Translations under genes and position numbers: made by a program
The notes under the pieces: model-generated
The model's input: the letters and a program-made list of their open reading frames with translations, nothing else
The model's database searches: none
Told to the model about the DNA's origin: nothing
NCBI RefSeq assembly: GCF_037893015.1
Contig: NC_133666.1
Span: 626,598,310-626,662,309, forward strand
Origin: Macrotis lagotis
Lineage: Eukaryota > Chordata > Mammalia > Peramelemorphia > Peramelidae
Length of the DNA: 64,000 nucleotides
Direction of reading: 5' to 3'
Shown here: positions 15,898 to 29,000 of the stretch, in pieces
Layout of the letters: each line of letters starts with the position of its first letter
Numbering within the stretch: the first letter of the stretch is position 1

Positions 15898-18800
15898 ATG
15901 TGTCTGCCGCCGCCGCCGCCGCCGCTGCTGCTGCTGCTGCTGCTGAGCACCGCCACAGCTGCCGTGGAAGTCAAAAGGCCTCGGGGTGTCTCCCTTACCA
16001 GTGAGTCCTCTGCAGGAGACCAGAGACTGCAGTTAGGAGGAGGCCCCCCGGGGCTCGGAGTGGGAGCGCAGCCGCGCCTGGCCGGGCAGGGGCTCAGTTT
16101 CCCATTCCTGGATGGGGGCCGGGGAAGAAGAATACTCTTGAGTTTCCCATGTCATGCACATTGATCCAGGGGGGACTGTTAAAAGCCTTTTGGGTCCTCT
16201 AAGCTTATATGGGTGGGAAGCTAAATTTCTTTTTTTAACCTCTTTAGATCATCATTTCTATGACAAATCTAAACCCTTCACCTGCCTGGATGGGTCCTCC
16301 ACTATTCCCTTTGATCAAGTGAATGACGACTACTGTGATTGTCAGGATGGCTCTGATGAACCAGGTGGGAATGAGGAACCCTCTGGAGGAGGGTAGAAGG
16401 GCTAAGAACAGTGTGCCCTGTTTGAACTCAACTACAAGTGGGAGGTTAATGGTTATTTATTAACTTGGTCTTCCTCTTTTTCTTGTTTTTCTTTTGATCT
16501 TTGTCACTCTGTTTGAGCTTGGACTAGACTGTCCAGACTGGTCTTATTGTCTCCTTTTTTCTCTCCCTCTGTTTCTTCATTTGCATATTTGGTTCATCTT
16601 TCTTCCCCTGTGCCCATCTTACTGTTCATATTTCCTTTCTATACATATTGGCCTATCCATTTGTTTATGTGCTATCTACTTGTCTGTGCATCTTTAAAGA
16701 TAAACCCATCTTTGTGTATCTGTATGTTCTTTCCTCTGTATTCTTCCATTTTCTTCTGTCTGCTTGTCCACATATGTATTTGTCTGTTTATGTCTATGAA
16801 GAGATCTTCTCACATGTGTGTGTTTTCCTGTCCACTTGTCTCTGTTCATTTCTGTTGGGGGGGGGGTTGGTTTTTTGTTTTTCAGGTTTTTTGCAGGACA
16901 AATGGGGTTAAGTGGCTTGCCCAAGGCCACACAACTAGGTAATTATTAAAGTGTCTGAGGTCAGATTTGAACTCAGGTACTCCTGACTCCAGGGCTGGTG
17001 CTCTATCCACTGTGCCACCTAACCACCCACTGTCTATATGTCAGTCTGTCTTTGTCTATGTCCTTAGTCTTCATCTATCTGTGTCTAGCCATTTACCCAT
17101 CTGTAGCTTTCAAACTGCCCATGTTCATCTTTCCATATGTCTCTGCATTTTTCTCTTTATGTCCACATGTGTCTGTCCGCCAATTTGTCTCTATCTGTGG
17201 ACCCATCTGGGTTTGCCAAGTGAACAAGGATTTATTGTGTACTAATTGAAAAGGCAAAGGCAGCCAGGTGGTGTAGTAGATAAAGCACCGGCCCTGGAAT
17301 CAGAAGTACCTGGGTTCAAATCTGGTCTCAGACACATAATAATTACCTAGCTGTGTGGACTTGAGCAAGCCACTTAACCCCATTTGCCTTGCAAAAACCT
17401 AAAAAAAAAAATTGAAAAGGCAAAAAATAACCCCAAAATCAACCCCCAAACTAATACCTGCTCTCAAGATGCTCACAGTCTAATTCAGGAGACAAAATGC
17501 AGATTACTATGGATAGGCAACATATAAACAAATTATGTTAGAGTTAATCTCAGAGGGATTCCAGGAAAGATTTCTTGTTGAAAGGAACTTCCTTTGAGAT
17601 ATGAAGGAAGCCAGGAGATAGAGAAGAGGGTGAAGAGAACTCCAGGTATGAGAGACAGCCAGTTAAAATGCTTGGAAGTTGGAAAGTAGAGAGTCTCATT
17701 CATATAATAGCAAAAAAAAAAAAAAGACCTCATCACTGGATTGCAGAGTATTATCTGGTAAATGTAAGACTAGAAATATAGCTAGTAGTCAAGTTTTGAA
17801 AGATTTTAAAACCAAATAGAAGATTTTATTATTGACTCTGAAGGTAATTTTAACTGTGATCTCCATGCTTACCTCTCCTTCCCCATGTTTTGTATCTGTA
17901 TTTCTTTCACCTTTTTGTCTCTCTTTGTGACACTACATATTTGTCTTCGCATATTTTTCTTTGTACCTACCTATGTTTAACTCTCCATCCTCTTCCTTGT
18001 CTCTCTACATATTGTTTTATTTTTCACTTTGGATCAACTTAATTTTTGAAGGGTGGGGCAGCGAGGTGGCACAGTGGATAAAGCACCGGCCCTGAAGTCA
18101 GGAGTACCTGGGTTCAAATCCAGCCTCAGACACTTAATAATTACCTAACTGTGTGGCCTTGGGCAAGCCACTTAACCCCATTTGCCTTGCAAAAAAAAAA
18201 TTTTTTTTTTGAAGGATGTAGTAAATAACTTTTCCTTTTCTCCATGGCTGTTAGGGACGGCTGCCTGCCCAGAGGGACGCTTCCACTGTACTAATGCTGG
18301 CTACAAGCCCCACTATATTCCCTCAAACCGTGTCAATGATGGCATCTGTGGTAAGACTCCTTTTAAACTTGGGCTGACCAGAAGCCTGGACTGGGGTAGT
18401 TGTCTTGGTTGCTAGATCTGGTCTCACTGACTGTTCTCTGCTTCCCTCCTTTAGATTGTTGTGATGCCACAGATGAGTACAACAGTGGTGTTGTCTGTGA
18501 GAACACTTGCAGGTATGTGGTTGGATAGTTAGGGGAAGACTCATCTACCACCAACTTTCTTCTCTCTTAGAGGGGCCTGGTACATATTCTTCATTCTCTC
18601 CTTATATTCAGACTAGTGGGTGAGGAGTCAGGAAAATCCATTGGAATGCTCTGAGATGTTTTGTTCTAGGATTTTTGCTTTCCCTAATCCTTGTATGTTT
18701 CCTCCCCTGCCTGCCTACCCAGGGAAATGGGCCGGAAGGAGAAGGAGACTCTGGAACAGATGGCAGAGGTTGCCCGGGAAGGCTTTCGGCTCAAGAAGAT

Positions 18801-21800
18801 CCTGATTGAAGAAGGGAAGAAGGGCCAGGAAGAAAAGCGGGTGAGGCAGGATGGTGTTCCTACCCTGCTCTATAGGAATTGCCCCACTTTGGAGAAAGGG
18901 TAGGGTTTAAGCATGACTCCTGAATCCTGATGTGACCTTAGAGAAATTCCTTGGTATCTCTCTGGACGTGTTTCCTCACCTCTAAAGTGAGAAGTTGGAA
19001 AAGATGATTTCCAAGGTCCATTTCAAGTAATTCTGGTAGAGAGGATTAAGAATTATCTTTCTGATGGAAACTGTTGGATTCCTTGTTTGTGGTTTTCAAA
19101 GTGGTCTTGTTCTCCCTCCTTGACCCTTAGCCATATCTTGCCTCCTATTTCCCTTTACTTGAATCCAAAGCTTGTACCAGAGCAATTAAAATTTTGTCTG
19201 AAACAGGCAGGAATAGGTTTCTTGATTCCTCCCATTTCTTGTCTTTGATGAATTGAATCCCTGGTGCTCATCAGAGAAGATGACTATTCCCTTGCCTTGA
19301 TTCTTTATTAAAGATGTAGGAGACTCCCTTTCTAACCCAGTAAGTGCCCAGTTAGTGTAGATGTGGTGCAGATAAGCAAAAAAGGGCTGAAACAGCTTTC
19401 CTCTAATAGGGTTGGTTCTCACTGACCTTTGCCCAGCTGACTTCAGCTAGTCTTGGGGCAATGGAGAGAGTGAAATGAGCAGGTGCTAAAGCACTTGGAA
19501 AAGTATCAGTTTGTAATAGAAAAGTAATTTAATTTAACCAAACAATTGAGTCTCAGTTCTCCTACCTGAGTGACATTGAATAAGCCCCTTCCCCTTTTTT
19601 GTCAGTCAATTTTTCCCTTGGTAGAATAAAGTTGTTATCTTAAATCATCCCTTAAGCCATTTTTAGCTCTGCATCTAATGATTGCATGACCTTGGGCATT
19701 CTCCCAGTCTCATCCTTAGGCTGCTTGAATGGGAGGAGGTAGTTTGTTCCCAACTCCTTGGGCCAGCCCTGGGAACTCTGACCCTGACCAACCTGGCTCT
19801 CAAGCTGGCAACATTTAAGTACTTTCTTGCAATCAGAGCAAGCTCCTTGGTTTGCAAGAGTCAAAGAAGGCCCTGGAGGAGCAAGTGTCGATGCTGAGAG
19901 CAGTGAAGGACGAAGCAGAGAAGCCTGAGAAAGAATTCAAGGAACGGCACCAGAGGCTGTGGGAAGGTAACTTCCTCTAAAGGTCTCCCACTGCCCTCTC
20001 TTCCACAGGAATCCCCCTGTGCCCCCTTCCAGCACATCTTATTGGGCATTGTAAGCCACAATAAGGACTAATGCTGAGAATGAGATTAGACCTGGTACAG
20101 TCAGGGAAGGGTCATGAACATGGGCAGGAAGTAAATGAACTTTGAAGATTAGAATTTACTTAGAAAAGGGCATTCTAGGCAGTCAAATAGGACCCGACCC
20201 TGGGGTGGAAGAGGAGGTGAGGAAGAAGGGGGTGCCCTGCATTCCTCCTGGCTTTGGGAACAGTCCCAATTCTCTGTGAAGTAATGGAGCTGGTTGTATG
20301 TGAACAGAGCAGCAGGCAGCCGCCAGGGCTGCACGGGACCAGGAGCAGGCTGCCAATGCTTTCCAGGAGCTGGATGACAACACCGATGGAGTGTGAGTGC
20401 TGTGGGCTGTGGGGGGTACTGGGGGTACTGCTTCCTGGAGCTTCCTCCCTGCCACTCCTGTCTGTTTCCTAGTCCTAGGTCTTTACTGGGAAGAGCAGTC
20501 AGTCCCAGATTCCTCCCCTACCTAGAGAGAAGGGACTCGTTCCAACCTGAGCCCCCACCACCACCACCATGTTCATCTCAGACTGCTCTGAGTTAGCTGT
20601 TGCTTTAGATCACCTGACTTGTTTTTAATCTAAGGTTGTCTGTCCTCCCTAGGTGGTTAATAATAATGCCAAAAGATTGGACAAAGACAGGGAAGGTAGT
20701 AACTTTGGTATGGCCTTGACAAATATATGTTCTCTCTTCCTTTTCTCCCTGGATATGAACTAATAACAGGATCATAGTTTTAGAACAAGAAAGAAAACTG
20801 TTAGACATCATTTAGTCCAACTTGATCATTTTATCCAAGGAACTCTTAAGGCTCAGCAAGGTTAAGTTATTTGCCCAGAATCCTGGGGCTACTGAGTGTC
20901 AAAGGCAGGATTTGAATTCAGGTCTCCTTGTCTCTGTGTTCATTACTCCATAAACCTGATTTTTGAGGTGACTTGAAGTTAAGGAAGAAATTTCAATTTG
21001 TAATTCTTTGGGTACAGGGTTATGCTTTGGGGACGTAGTTTATCAGCTATAGCCAACTGTCTCTCCTCTCCTTCACACTGAATAAGTACTTGCTTACCAC
21101 TTACCACTAAGATGACCACTTCTGACAAGCCACTGCTTCATCCTCTCTCTTTCCAGGATTTCAGTGGCTGAGCTTCAGACTCACCCAGAACTGGACCCAG
21201 ATGGTGATGGGACCTTGTCAGAGGAAGAAGCCCAGGTAACGGGGTCTTCCCCACACTGGCTAGCCCTATAGTATATGTCCACAACCCCCAAGGACCTAGT
21301 GAGGCTCAAAGAGGAAAGGTAGATACTAGATTGATATCCTTGTCTGAGCTGGCCTGGCCTCTGTCCACATGCCTTGACAGCCACTGACCCGAGGCCTGGG
21401 CAGAACTGTTTGCTGCTGTCTTGTGCCTCCTCATGAGTGACTTGGGTCAGAGCCAGCTAGGCAGGGCTCAGCTGGAGGCACCTTCCTGACTTGGGGCGCC
21501 CTGAGTGACCGAGTGGCAGGAATGTTAAGGTACAGACTGCATGTCCTGCCCTCTGTCTTATGGCTAGACTTCTGGTAATGATGGATCCCTGTTCTTTGAT
21601 GTGCACACACAACTGCCCCTCCCAGGGGAGGGGGAGTTGCCCCTGGGCAGGCACTGCCAGCAGGGTGCAATACCCCATCAGGGAGCTCCTCCAGGAAATC
21701 CCCAATTCTATGTTAGGGGTGATGTCATCCCCTCCTGGGCCTTAGACTCTCTCTCATCTTCCCATTTTCTTGGTTCCATGGCCTAAATAAGAGTCACTCA

Positions 21801-24800
21801 GGGGTCCTGAAGTGCAGTGATGGAGTCTGAAACTAGAGGCGGTTGGTGCATATGGAGCTTCAGCACCATTGTCCAGCCCAGTGTCTCTGTGTGATCTTGG
21901 TTAAGTAGCATGACTTTTCTCATCTCTAAAATGGGATTATCAACATTTGCTTGCCCTACTTTACAGCAGTGTTGTAAGGAAAGCCGTTAGCAACCTCCAA
22001 GCACTGTTTGAGTAGGTGCTGCTCTTGTCCTCTGCTCCAGGCTCTGCTGGGAGAGGCCCTGCAGGTGGATGCTGCTAGCTTTCGAGAAGGCCTGTGGGCA
22101 GCCATCAAGGATAAGTACCGGCAGGAGGTTAGTAGGAGCTGAGCCAAGCCAAAGGGTCCAGGAGACGTGGGTGTGTGTGTGTGCAGGGTGGACTGAGGCC
22201 AGCAGGGGGAGACAGCAGCACACGTGGCCAAGTCTGAGCCAGCCCCAAAGGGACTCTGTGACCTCACAAAGGATCCGCCAGCCGGGGGAAGCAGGCGAGT
22301 AGGCAGAGCGGGGGCTGAGATTTCGTTCCCTGGAGCCCATCCATCCCAACCAGCTGGGCCCGGCAGCAGCAGATGCTGCCATTCCTGATTAACAAGGCAG
22401 CTGCCACCCTTCCTCCTCCCCACCCACTGCCCTAGCCTGTGGTCACAGTGGCAGTCCCCACCCCCACCCCCTCCCCTGCAGGTGAGCCCTCATTTGACAA
22501 AAGCCACACCTCCTCCCCTCTCCAGTGAATCTCCCTTCCTACCTCATTCTGATTCCTCAGGGTCTTTCCCTAACTTGGGGAAAGTTTTCTTAAATCAAAA
22601 AAGCAAGAGAATAAGCAGACCATCTGGACCTATGATAGTGGGTATGCTGGGATTGGGATCTCTAGCCTCCAGACCAGGCTGTGGGAAAGAGAAAGTATTA
22701 TCTCTGTCTTACATGTATCTTGTCTGTGCCACTTGCTAGTCTCTGCCTACTGTGCCACCTCTTGCTGAGGCCACAACGGAGATGTTAGAGGTCCCAGAAG
22801 AGCCATCCCCAACAGAGGATGAAGATGAAAGTCCTGGATTGGAGGAAGAAATAGAGGAGGATGAAGAGGATGAAGAGGAGGAGAGCCCTGAGGAAGACAA
22901 GGTAGGGCTAAGTGAAAGCAAGCCTGGGTTCTGGGGGGGCTGGTGGGGGGGAAGGAAGTGGAGGCAAATACTGGCTGGCTTCCTGAAAACCCATTAAGAA
23001 ATGGCAGGCACTAAAGCTGCTCGGGTGGACTACAGCTAGGGAAGAGAAAGGCAGGAACATCTCCAGGGCCCAGGGGAATGGCTTAAAAGAGATGCCTGCT
23101 CCCTGATTGCTGTTTGTTGGCTTTGCCTTCCTCTCCCCTCCCCCCAGCCCAGCTTGGATCAGCCTTTGTTTGGTCTCAGGGCCTGAGGACCTGCTGCCCA
23201 TATAGTGGAGGCAAAGGCTCTCTTAGGAAAGAGGTAATAGGGCAGATCAGGAGTGCCTAGAGCCCAGGTGGTGAGGCTTGGGGGTACTTGGGCAGAGAGC
23301 CAGGGGCTTGAGTTCACTTCGTTGATCTTCTCCCCCACCCCCCACCCCCGCCCCTGCCAGGAGCCATTGCCCTCACAGCCAGTCAAGGTGGATGAGGAAG
23401 TAGAGAAGGACAAGATGCCTCCGTATGATGAAAAAACCCAGGCCTATATTGATGGTATGTCTTCTAGGGAGGGGAGGAGAGTTCCCCTCAAGGGAGGGAA
23501 ATGTCTGGAGTTGACCCTTAGCCTGGGACATTTTCTTGTCAGGCAGGGCATCCCATGGTCCACTCCCTACCACAGGTCTTTCCTTCCAGAAGGACCTCCA
23601 GGATTTCCTCTACCCCATGGACTTCATTTACTATTCATTTAGAAAATACTGACCATCCACTACATTCAAATCTAGATTCCAGTGCTGTTCACATTGCAGG
23701 CATTGATGCCTATTTCAGGTTCAGGGAGCAGATTTGTCAGGCAGACATGGAGGAGCTCAGAAGTAGGAGAGATTGTTGGGAGTTTCCTGGAAGAAGTGAA
23801 CCTTGTATTTCAGTCTTAGAGGATTTGGCAGAAAGGGAGGGCATAGTCAGAGGCCAAGAGGCAGAAAGGAGGCTTCCTGCTGTGCTCAGCAAGGACAAGG
23901 GGACCAATGGGAGAGAAGGCCAGAGTGGCCTGTGTCCAGGCCTTGGAGGGCCTGAGCTGGAGACTGAGGGTTGGAGCAGCTCGACATCACCATAGGAGGT
24001 TTTGAGAAGGGAGGTTATGTCATAAAAGTGGTACTTGGGGAAATCATTGCACAAAATATCTGAGCTGTGAGGTAGGAAACTTTAAACACCACATTTGGGG
24101 GGTGTAGGGGCAGGAAGGACTGTAGAAGGGAAGAGCTTGTCACAGTGAATTTGTCGCAAAGCCAGGACTAGAAACAAGGCTTCCTGCTCCTGGTCTAAGA
24201 CTTTGCATCAGTCTGTTGTGAACATGAGGTGATGAATGCCTGACAGCAGTGGGAGTGAAGAGAGATGCCTTTGAATGATTGCCAGTATTCTTGGCTAAAG
24301 CTGGCATGCATAACTAGGGTTATTGCCACCCTTTCTGTTGTGACCAGATGACTTAGGTCATCCTTGGGGGGGGGGGGCCTGTCTTTTGGAGTGAAGAATT
24401 GAAGAATCTCAGGGAATGAAATCTGCTGCCCCAGATTGACCTCTTAGGAAGCTTGGGATCAAGTTGAGGCTTCATATTTAACCTCAGGGAGATGAACAGG
24501 GGAGGGGTCAGTGGAAAGGTTGTCTAGCTGTCCATGGGGAGGGCCATCTAGAGCACAAGATAATACAGCACCATGGAGCCGTAGAGTCCCAAGTAGATTG
24601 ACTTGGGAAAATCACAAGACAGAAATAGGTGAGCATGTCTATACAGGGCATTCTTAAGTTCCTCTCACACCTCCCTTAGCTGTAGCTAAGAAGTTGACAT
24701 CTTTTTGCTTAATTGGACAGTATTGGTATTGCTCCCCTCGCCCTGACCTGGCAGTGAGGCCATGCCCTTACAATCTCACTCTAGGCCCAACCCATCAAAA

Positions 24801-25942
24801 TGGGATCACCAGCTCAGGGTGTGAGAGTGCCTCAGATTGGACCTGGGTGGTTGCTTAGCCCTGGTTCTAGCTCTCTCTGATCCTCGCTAGTTTTGTGACC
24901 TGAGACAAGTCACTGCCCTTACAGTAAAAGTATCCTGACAAATCTCCAGAGCCCCTTAGAGATACACAGGAGGCAGTGTGCAGAGGAAAGGATATGTGTA
25001 TAGCTCTTGCTCTTTCCCATTCTCAGTGATAGCCCTTCTGCCCTCGGTGTATCCTCAGGGCCTGCACTGGAAACTGTCTGACAGCCCAGGATTGGAGAAC
25101 TAGAATAGGCTGGGAAACAGTGAACACAGATGTTTGAGGTGATACAGGGTTGGACCATTCTCCAAGGCTCTGCTCTGGAAAGGAAGGGAGGCCCTGCTTC
25201 CCCTCTCCCACAACAGATTCTCCCCACACCTCCACCCTCCCCAGGCAGTCATTGGGGAGAACACTGCTTCTGCCTGCAGAGATGTCAAAACAGCTCATTG
25301 ATGTACACAGCACTGGTGCAGCCTTATGGGGAGGAACTTGCTCAGTCACTTGAGGCAGTAGGGGCACTTTCCCCAGCTACTGGCCATATCCAGGGACTCC
25401 AATATGGAAGAAAGTTGTTGAAAAGTACCTGGGCCAGCCTAAGGGGGTTGGGCCTGACCCTGGGTGTGTGTTGGGGAGCCTCATAGGGGTGTGGCCTTGG
25501 TATCCCCTATTCCCCTTTCCTTCCTCCCCATGGGCCATTGGGCTTGTTTGTGAGTCTCTACCAGGAACTCTGGCTCTATCAGCGGGTAAGGGAGGAGCCA
25601 GCAGGGTCCCCTGGGAGGTCTATAGTGAACAGGGCAGAGAATTTTCTAGTCTTCCTGCTGAGAAACCAGGATTAACTGAGGCCCAGGAGCTAGGTGTGTC
25701 TAGTGACTAGTAGATTGGAGCACCTGCACTGGGGCTCCTCACTCAGGCTGATATCCATCCATGCCCTAAACAGCGAAGGCCCTATGCCAGCTGGAGCTGG
25801 GGCTAGTCAGGAGTGGTTCTGAGCAAACTGTGTAGCCACAGCTACTGAGGTCTCAGTCCTCTAGGGTGGGCTTTGCTGTGGAGCCATAGCTTTCAGAGGA
25901 GCCTCGTCTGAGCAGTCTCTCTCTCTCTCTCCATACACACAC

Positions 25943-26001
<59 letters not shown>

Positions 26002-29000
26002 TTCTCTCACATACAGCAGTAAGTCAGAAGGCAGGAATTCAAATGCTGATTCTGGTACTGTCTGTGCCTTAGAGCAAGTCCCATTACTGCCCTGATCTCA
26101 GCTTCCTTCACTATAAAATGGGAAGGCTGACATAAGAGACTTCTCCATCTGAGGGACCACATGTGAGCACCAAGGGGGTCAAAACCATATACCATCACCA
26201 AGCCCACCCAAGATGACTGCTGCCCCCTGTTCACACCGATATGTTCCTTTTGGGGAACCATGTGTAATGTTTGTGTCTATCTGCATGTACGTACAACATA
26301 CACGATGTAGGGGCAGGGAGTTGCACAGAGATTCTGAGAGTATGTGGAAAATGTCACGTAATTATTCTTGGGGAACATTCTGTTTCTACTCTGAGAAAGG
26401 GAAGTTAGACCATGGGGGAGTCATGGGGGTTGGAAGAAACCCGGGCTGGGGGCCTAACAGGAGAGGCCTGGCTTTTACAGTTGTCTCCCCCACTGGGGCT
26501 CAGAGAGGGCCTGAGATGAGGTCCTGTCCTGGTGGAGAGGGCCTGGGGCTCAGGGTCCATCAGGACAGGGGTGATCAGGATTGAGGCGACTTTTTGAGAT
26601 TGGGCTTGAGAGGGACTTTTTTAGGAGTTAGACAAGAAGGCTCTCCCACCCCCCAATCACTGGGGCTGCTTTGCTGAACAGGGTCATGATACAGCTGGGG
26701 TGAGCCTCTGTCCTGCCACCAGTATTTCAGTGCTGCTTGCCCTGGTATCTTGGAATAGAAGAAAGGGTTTGGAGCCTGGGATCCATGTTCAGATGCTAGT
26801 TCTGCAGCCAGGAACAGCTATGTGACTTTGGACAAGTGACCTGACCTCTCTGGACCTAAAATATGAGTGTCAATACTCCAAAGGGCCACATCTGGCTGGC
26901 CACCTGTTGTGTAGCCCTTTGAGCTAACAATGGGATTTACAAATGTCCAAACCCTTCTCGGTTTGCTCGGCCCACACCAGATGCTACTTGGGAGCAGCCT
27001 CAAAGAGGCCTGGGATTGCCTCCCCCAAATACACTGAGTAGGGAAGAGATGATCTGATGTAGCCCCCTCCCCCCAGTTCTGGGTATTTTTGTGCCTTCCA
27101 GCGGCCCAGGAAGCTCGGGACCATTTTGAAGAAGCTGAAAAGTCATTGACAGAGATGGAGGAATCTATCAGGTAGCTAGCTCCCTGGCCAGGGAGGGAAG
27201 TGGGCCCTGGGCAAGGATGGAGCAGGAGGCAGGATGGGGGTTAGGGGACTTCTTCAAAATGCTTAAGAGAAGCCTTTAACCCTCCCCTTCCCCAGGTCTG
27301 GGAGAACCCCCCACCCTGCCAGGCCAAGCCACCTTCTCTGGCATTAGGTTCTCAACTATGTGCAGAGCCCAGGCCTTTGTACCAGAGACATCCAGTATGG
27401 ATGAGATAATCCCTTGGATTTGTCCTTGTAGACCCTATGGTCCTTTAAGAGTAGAGATGCAGATGGGCACAGTTAGGGTACAGAAGGGTGTTCGAGTGCC
27501 TGCTGATCTGTGCAGTCACTTGTACCTTGGGGCGAGGCATGAGCAGAGGCCTGCTTCTGACATCTCTGGCCTCAGAGCTGGCTGGATCTGGCCTGGATGC
27601 TCTATCCTTGTGTTAATTATTTTTTTCCTTTTGGTTCCCATGGGACATTCTACCCTTCCACTGAGCTGTTCTCTGGGAGGTGGGGTAGGAAACAGCAGTC
27701 CCCTCTTCTGGGGGGGGGGGCTGATTATCATGCAGTAAGAGGGGCTCTGTACGAAGTGAATGCACTGGCTCTCCCAGCTTCACCCATGTGGCCCAGGGTT
27801 TACTCCCTTTGTAGGGCCGTGGTCAGTCCCCATGTGAGGAGGGGGGCCCTCCAAGCTGGGGGTAGGGGAGGAACGGACAGGAGGCTGGATAGGGGCTTAA
27901 ATAAGCTTCTCTCTCTGGTGCCTAAGACAGGCATGAATGAGGGCCCTCCCAGATGTCCTTAGCTGCTGGGGGAGGGGTAGAGGAGAACCCGAGCCCTGGG
28001 ATTTAGGGCTGGGGCTCTGTCCTCCTGCCACCACCTCCAGCAGGGCCCTAGGATCCCAGTAATTGAGGGTAGCCTTGGTTACGAGGAGGTGCAGAGGTAG
28101 CTTCAGTAAGGAGTCCTATCCCCGATGATAGAAAAGATGGAGGTTCCCTGGGGCCCCTGAGTCAGAACTAGGGCTGGGGGAGGGGTGGCAATGGCTTGAC
28201 CAGCTAGATTGGAACCCTGGTCATTATGGAGAACCAGGGGACCCAGAGGCCTGTGACATGCCCTGAATTTAGAGCTGGGAGAAAAAAAAAATAGGATTTG
28301 AAGGCTCTAAAAACAGCAAAAAGTGGCCTTTAGGCATAGAATATTCATGCTGGGAAGAACCCTAGACCTCAGTGTGGGAGCCTAGAAAAAGAGGGCCTAG
28401 TCCCTGGCCAGGGTCTAAAACCAGGTTCTGACACCAAATCCTGGCCTCTTTCCCCATCTTGCTGATGATAAATTTGGTATCAGGGAGGCTCCCTGACCTG
28501 AGAGGAAAATCTCTGAGGCTGCCCTCAGACCCATCCCTCCTATTCTTCCCTCCATAGGAACCTAGAGCAAGAGATGGCACTGGACTTGGGTCCCAGTGGG
28601 GAGTTTTCCTACCTGTTTGGACAGTGTTATGAGTTGTCCACCAATGAGTAAGTGCCTGGGGACTGGCAGTGCCTCTGGACTGCACTTGAAAAGATGGGGA
28701 GGTCTTAACAGTGCCCACAAAGGCAGGGACAGTGACCCTGAATATAGATTCTGAATTGGGCCTCCCTGGTCTTAAGAGGGGAAGAAAAGGGAGGAAAGGT
28801 GGGTACAAGGCCTTCCCTTTTCCTGCTGACACATCATCCTGGCTATTTATATTGGGAGACAGCGTTTGTACCTAGATCCTAGAGGTGGGATCTTGGGGAA
28901 ACTCTCCAGGAGTTGAGTTTCACTCCCTGAGGGTGATGGAATGCAGAGAGGAGGGGACCTCTGAGAAAGACTAGCCCCTTCATTCAGCTACTTCCATGAA

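Noticed and set aside
17440-17860. Possible old dispersed repeat
   Set aside because: Text such as CTCACAGTCTAATTCAGGAG is familiar from mammalian repeats but I cannot assign class or borders.
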